DNA of 64,000 nt, taken from contig NZ_AQYJ01000027.1 in the NCBI RefSeq assembly GCF_000380565.1, forward strand, positions 124,001 through 188,000, in the 5' to 3' direction. The stretch comes from Microbulbifer variabilis ATCC 700307. GTDB lineage: Bacteria; Pseudomonadota; Gammaproteobacteria; Pseudomonadales; Cellvibrionaceae. Both the position numbers and the translations under genes were made by a program. A model generated the notes under the pieces. The model did not search any database and was not told where the DNA came from. It saw nothing but the letters and a program-made list of their open reading frames with translations. Shown piece by piece: positions 61,015 through 64,000 of the stretch. The number at the start of each line of letters is the position of its first letter. Within the stretch, counting starts at the first letter, position 1.

Positions 61015-62865
61015 ATGCTGAACCGAATCCGACAATCCATCGTCTACCGCATCGGTACCCTGATGCTGCTCACCGTGCTGGTGGCCCTGAGCTCCATGGT
61101 GGCGTCCTATATCATCTCCGATGCCGCCGAAAACGATGCCGCCGCGGTAAACCTGGCTGGCTCCCTGCGCGCCATGAGCTACCGGCTGGCCGCTACCGCC
61201 CCCTCCGGCGATATTGATGCCACTACCGAACTCGCCGATGAGGTTGCATCGCGCCTGGCTCGGGTACTGAGCATCTCCGACTTCAACGCCAGCGACAACC
61301 TGCGCGCAGCACACAACTACCGCAAGGTGATCGATAGTTGGGAAGGGGAGATACGCCCCCTGTTGGAATCCATTGCCGCCGGCCGCTTGCCCATGGACTC
61401 TCTGCAGCTGGCTAACCGCCTGGAACCGTTTATTGGCGATGTAGATACCCTGGTATCCGACTACCAAACCATCGCTGAAGAGAAGATCAGCTTGCTGCGC
61501 TTAGTACAGGTGGGCTCCCTGTTCGCCATAGTGGCGCTAGTGTACCTGTCTCTTTACATACTCCACCGCTCCGTGGAACAACCACTCAAGCAACTCACCA
61601 ACCGCTCCCTGAGCATTGCACAGGGAGACTTCAACGGGCACCGCCTGGAAATCGACAGTGAGGATGAGCTGGGGGTGTTGGCGCGCACCATCAATTACAT
61701 GAGCGATGAGATCCACGCAACCCACCGTGACCTTGCCCATCGTGTAGAACTCAAAACTGCACAATTACAAAAGAGTCACGAGGCACTGGACTTCCAATAC
61801 CGCCTGGCGCGACGTATCAGCGAGGGGCCCCTGGCAAGTGCTGAGCTGGGACAATGGCTGGGAGAGTTCGCTAATGTGGCCGATCTGAGCAACCTGGACC
61901 TTTGCCTGATGACTCCCGAGGGCGAAGCTCCTTACGAGCACCTGGTGCAGGGCCTCGGCAACAGCCAGTGTGACGGTAATGAGTGCCGCATGTGCGTAAG
62001 CACCTGTGGTCCCTCCGACGAGGGCGACTACCGCGTGTACCGCTTCCCGCTGGAAGTGGACAAGCGCAATTACGGCGTACTGATGTGCACCCTACCCCGC
62101 GGTGAAAGCCTCGATGAGGAGCAGCAACAACGCTTGGCTACCTTTGCCGACAGCGTTACCGCTGCCATCGCCATCAACGAGCGTGAAGCCCAGGAGCGCC
62201 GCGTCGCCCTGCTGGATGAACGCGCAATAATCGCGCGGGAACTGCACGACTCATTGGCACAATCCCTCTCCTACCTGAAAATCCAGGTTACCCGGCTCAA
62301 TCGCGCCAACCGCAATGAGCAGATGGACAAAGCCAAGGTGGAGGAAATTATTACCGAATTGAAGGAGGGGCTGGACTCCTCCTATCGCCAGTTGCGCGAA
62401 CTGCTCACCACCTTCCGCCTGCAAATAGGCCCCGGTGGCCTGCGTAATATCCTCGAGCAATCCATCCTCGCTTACCGTGAGCAACACCCGCAAATCACCA
62501 TCCTGCTCGACTATCACCTCAACGAGGTACCTCTCACTCCCCATGAGGAAATCCACCTTTTGCAGTTGGTGCGCGAGGCCTCGCAAAATGCCGTCTACCA
62601 CTCCCAAGGGGATATGGTACAGATCAGCCTTACCCAGGCCGAGAATCACTCTCTCAACGTGCGTATCCGTGACAATGGCGTCGGTATCAGCAATTCTCCG
62701 GAAAAGCGCAATCACTTTGGCATGTCGATCATGCAGGAGCGCGCCAGCAACCTGAACGGCAAATTAAATATTCGCCGGCGCGATGAGGGGGGCACAGAAG
62801 TGCGGTTTAACTTTATTCCCCTGTATGCCCGGGAGCGGGAATTGGTTTGGAAGGATGTGGGGTGA
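61015..62865 (+). CDS. narX: Nitrate/nitrite sensor histidine kinase NarX
   Basis: 616 aa. Membrane segment 1 (about 13-35), periplasmic four-helix sensor with the P-box NLAGSLRAMSYRLA (about 46-59), segment 2 (about 161-183), HAMP (to about 235), then a central GAF-like module that contains a Cys group CDGNECRMCVSTCG (near 322-335). The HPK7 kinase follows: ERAIIARELHDSLAQSLS with the phospho-His, and DNGVGI and FGMSIMQERA as N and G boxes. It phosphorylates NarL. Divergent from narG. Confidence 0.94.
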   Translation: MLNRIRQSIVYRIGTLMLLTVLVALSSMVASYIISDAAENDAAAVNLAGSLRAMSYRLAATAPSGDIDATTELADEVASRLARVLSISDFNASDNLRAAHNYRKVIDSWEGEIRPLLESIAAGRLPMDSLQLANRLEPFIGDVDTLVSDYQTIAEEKISLLRLVQVGSLFAIVALVYLSLYILHRSVEQPLKQLTNRSLSIAQGDFNGHRLEIDSEDELGVLARTINYMSDEIHATHRDLAHRVELKTAQLQKSHEALDFQYRLARRISEGPLASAELGQWLGEFANVADLSNLDLCLMTPEGEAPYEHLVQGLGNSQCDGNECRMCVSTCGPSDEGDYRVYRFPLEVDKRNYGVLMCTLPRGESLDEEQQQRLATFADSVTAAIAINEREAQERRVALLDERAIIARELHDSLAQSLSYLKIQVTRLNRANRNEQMDKAKVEEIITELKEGLDSSYRQLRELLTTFRLQIGPGGLRNILEQSILAYREQHPQITILLDYHLNEVPLTPHEEIHLLQLVREASQNAVYHSQGDMVQISLTQAENHSLNVRIRDNGVGISNSPEKRNHFGMSIMQERASNLNGKLNIRRRDEGGTEVRFNFIPLYARERELVWKDVG

Positions 62866-62876
62866 TAGCACCCCAC
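62857..62876 (+). terminator. Perfect 8-bp hairpin over the narX stop codon
   Basis: GTGGGGTG and CACCCCAC with an ATAG loop. The stop TGA is in the left arm. No T-run follows, so it may act in termination or in mRNA protection. Confidence 0.55.
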
Positions 62877-63269
62877 TCTAGATAGAAGAATCATTGGGCA
62901 CGGATAAATAAGCGCCGTAACCAGTTTTTTAAACTCGGCAAATACTTCTGTTAATAAAATTCAGCGAAATATCCCAATATTTTCCGATTGCTTCCCCACT
63001 CCGTGAGCCAGTAAGTCGCTGTGAGCCAGGCTCTCACCGCGGGGTTCGCCCAACCCTAAACATGTCCAGGATAAAAAATAGGGTAAAAAATACTGTCTTT
63101 TAAATTGGCCCCGTAAGGCCAATACCTACCACATATGCTACAAGTACTTATCGCCAATACACCCCATGATTTGTCCCCATTCATCATGGTGAATAAGTCT
63201 TGTTTAGGGGCTGGCATCCCATTTTCCACCGTGCAATGACAATATTGATTTAATAAAGAGGAGAGGTTA
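62877..63269 (+). other. Non-coding gap before the CHRD gene
   Basis: About 390 bp without a gene I can support. A TATTTTCC-rich stretch and GAGCCAGTAAGTCGCTGTGAGCCAGG (two GAGCCAG copies 16 bp apart) are seen. The strong ribosome site GAGGAGAGG lies before the next gene. Confidence 0.45.
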
Positions 63270-63944
63270 ATGAAACTGAATTCATTGCCCATCGCCGTTT
63301 TTTCAATAATGGCGATGCTTGTACTGGCCTATTCCACTTTCACAACTGCCGATAGCCACAATAAAAAAGAAAAAGATACATCAACCGCTAAACATGGTGC
63401 TGGCGAGAAAGCCTGGTCTGATGCGGGAGATGACAAGCGGTTTACCATCTTTAAAGCTGACCTAACCACTGCTAATGAAAATATGCTCGGTAAAAAAGTC
63501 AATCCGCAAACCCCTAAAGATGCTAATGGTTTCTTAATCGGCGCCTATAACAACCAGACGCATATGCTGAGCTTTATGGTTGGGTACAGTGATCTATCAC
63601 AGGGTGGAGTCGCCATGTCGCATTTCCACCTCCAGTGTTCGGGCGACGGCAAGGAACCTCCTATTTGCAAGCCTGGCAAGGCGAGCGGCCCGATTATTCA
63701 AACTATCTGTGGTATGCCAACCCAACCGGGGATGGTCCCAGACTGGCCCGCTACCAAAACAGACAAGGATAAACACGGACTTAAAAAGAAATGCTCTGAG
63801 GGCAACAGCGGTTTTATTATGGGGAAATGGCTTGTCGAGGAACCTTATCGGAAAGGATTAATGGATAATAAAGTGTTCATTAACTTGCATACAAAACTGG
63901 ACCCCAAAGGCGAAGTCTCTGGATTATTGGTAAAAGATAAATAG
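63270..63944 (+). CDS. Exported CHRD domain-containing protein
   Basis: 224 aa with a signal peptide (about 1-28). The CHRD pattern is present: FKADLTTANE, then FLIGAYNNQTHMLSFMVGYSDLSQGGVAMSHFHLQCSG, PIIQTICG and KVFINLHTKLDPKGEVSGLL. Four Cys in the middle (LQCSGDGKEPPICK, TICG, KKCS) could form two disulfides. CHRD domains may bind metal or ligands through the MSHFH and INLHT histidines. GAGGAGAGGTTA precedes the ATG. Not linked to the nar genes by function that I can see. Confidence 0.8.
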   Translation: MKLNSLPIAVFSIMAMLVLAYSTFTTADSHNKKEKDTSTAKHGAGEKAWSDAGDDKRFTIFKADLTTANENMLGKKVNPQTPKDANGFLIGAYNNQTHMLSFMVGYSDLSQGGVAMSHFHLQCSGDGKEPPICKPGKASGPIIQTICGMPTQPGMVPDWPATKTDKDKHGLKKKCSEGNSGFIMGKWLVEEPYRKGLMDNKVFINLHTKLDPKGEVSGLLVKDK

Positions 63945-63997
63945 TATTTAATGAATGCCCTGCTGGGCCAATTACAACAACCTTATGGAGAGCGGTA

Positions 63998-64000
63998 ATG
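63998..64000 (+). CDS. Probable start codon of the next gene (cut by window edge)
   Basis: The last three bases are ATG, and TATGGAGAGCGGTA before them contains a good ribosome site (GGAG, 8 nt upstream). Only the start codon is visible, 53 bp after the CHRD gene, so the two may form an operon. Confidence 0.4.

Overview
The window looks like chromosome of a marine gammaproteobacterium of the Cellvibrionales type (Microbulbifer-like). That assignment is an inference from overall gene content and protein similarity to families I know; no 16S or marker gene is present. The backbone is GC-rich (visibly about 55 percent or more), with tight operons. A 17 kb block (about 34.7 to 52.4 kb) is clearly AT-richer and has a different architecture.

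Region by region. 1-2.9 kb holds a nitrogen-sensing operon on the minus strand (TorF-type porin, GlnK, Amt, then a second PII gene cut by the window edge), with a candidate sigma-54/NtrC promoter. 3-4.9 kb has ubiK and comM/yifB. 4.9-5.9 kb is a MarR-controlled three-gene operon with a palindromic operator over its promoter. 6-9.2 kb is a minus-strand operon of three exported hydrolases, including a subclass B3 metallo-beta-lactamase. 9.3-16.5 kb carries two GNAT genes, yaiI, a DUF3565 gene, rep helicase, a beta-propeller lipoprotein, cytochrome c5 and tRNA-Arg(CCG), the last followed by a 130-bp tandem repeat.

16.8-34.7 kb and 52.4-62.9 kb form one functional supercluster for nitrate respiration and uptake plus molybdenum cofactor: moeA, narL, narK, modABC with moaABCDE and mobA (nine genes in one run), a porin, a second narK, a nasA-type transporter with a PP2C/Ser-Thr kinase fusion, then can, a parvulin isomerase, narIJHG and narX. 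NarL-type heptamers, including a perfect 7-2-7 palindrome between narL and narK, lie in several of its promoters. ModABC imports molybdate, the Moa/Moe/Mob proteins make bis-MGD, NarJ inserts it into NarGH, and NarX/NarL senses nitrate.

The supercluster is interrupted at 34.7-52.4 kb by an AT-rich island of about twenty small genes, all but one (a csrA paralogue) on the plus strand. They include an OLD-family ATPase/nuclease, an HNH nuclease, GNATs, GFA, VOC, DUF1330, ClbS/DfsB, a methyltransferase, exported hydrolases, several unknown lipoproteins and two decayed genes. Several intergenic gaps carry hairpins ending in GTTRRRY-like cores, a recurrent TTGAGGC box and, at the far right edge, an 80-bp inverted-repeat site. 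I read this as a cassette array without an integrase gene (CALIN-like), in part degenerate. This is the main accessory feature. The window ends with narX, a CHRD-domain exported protein and the start codon of a further gene.
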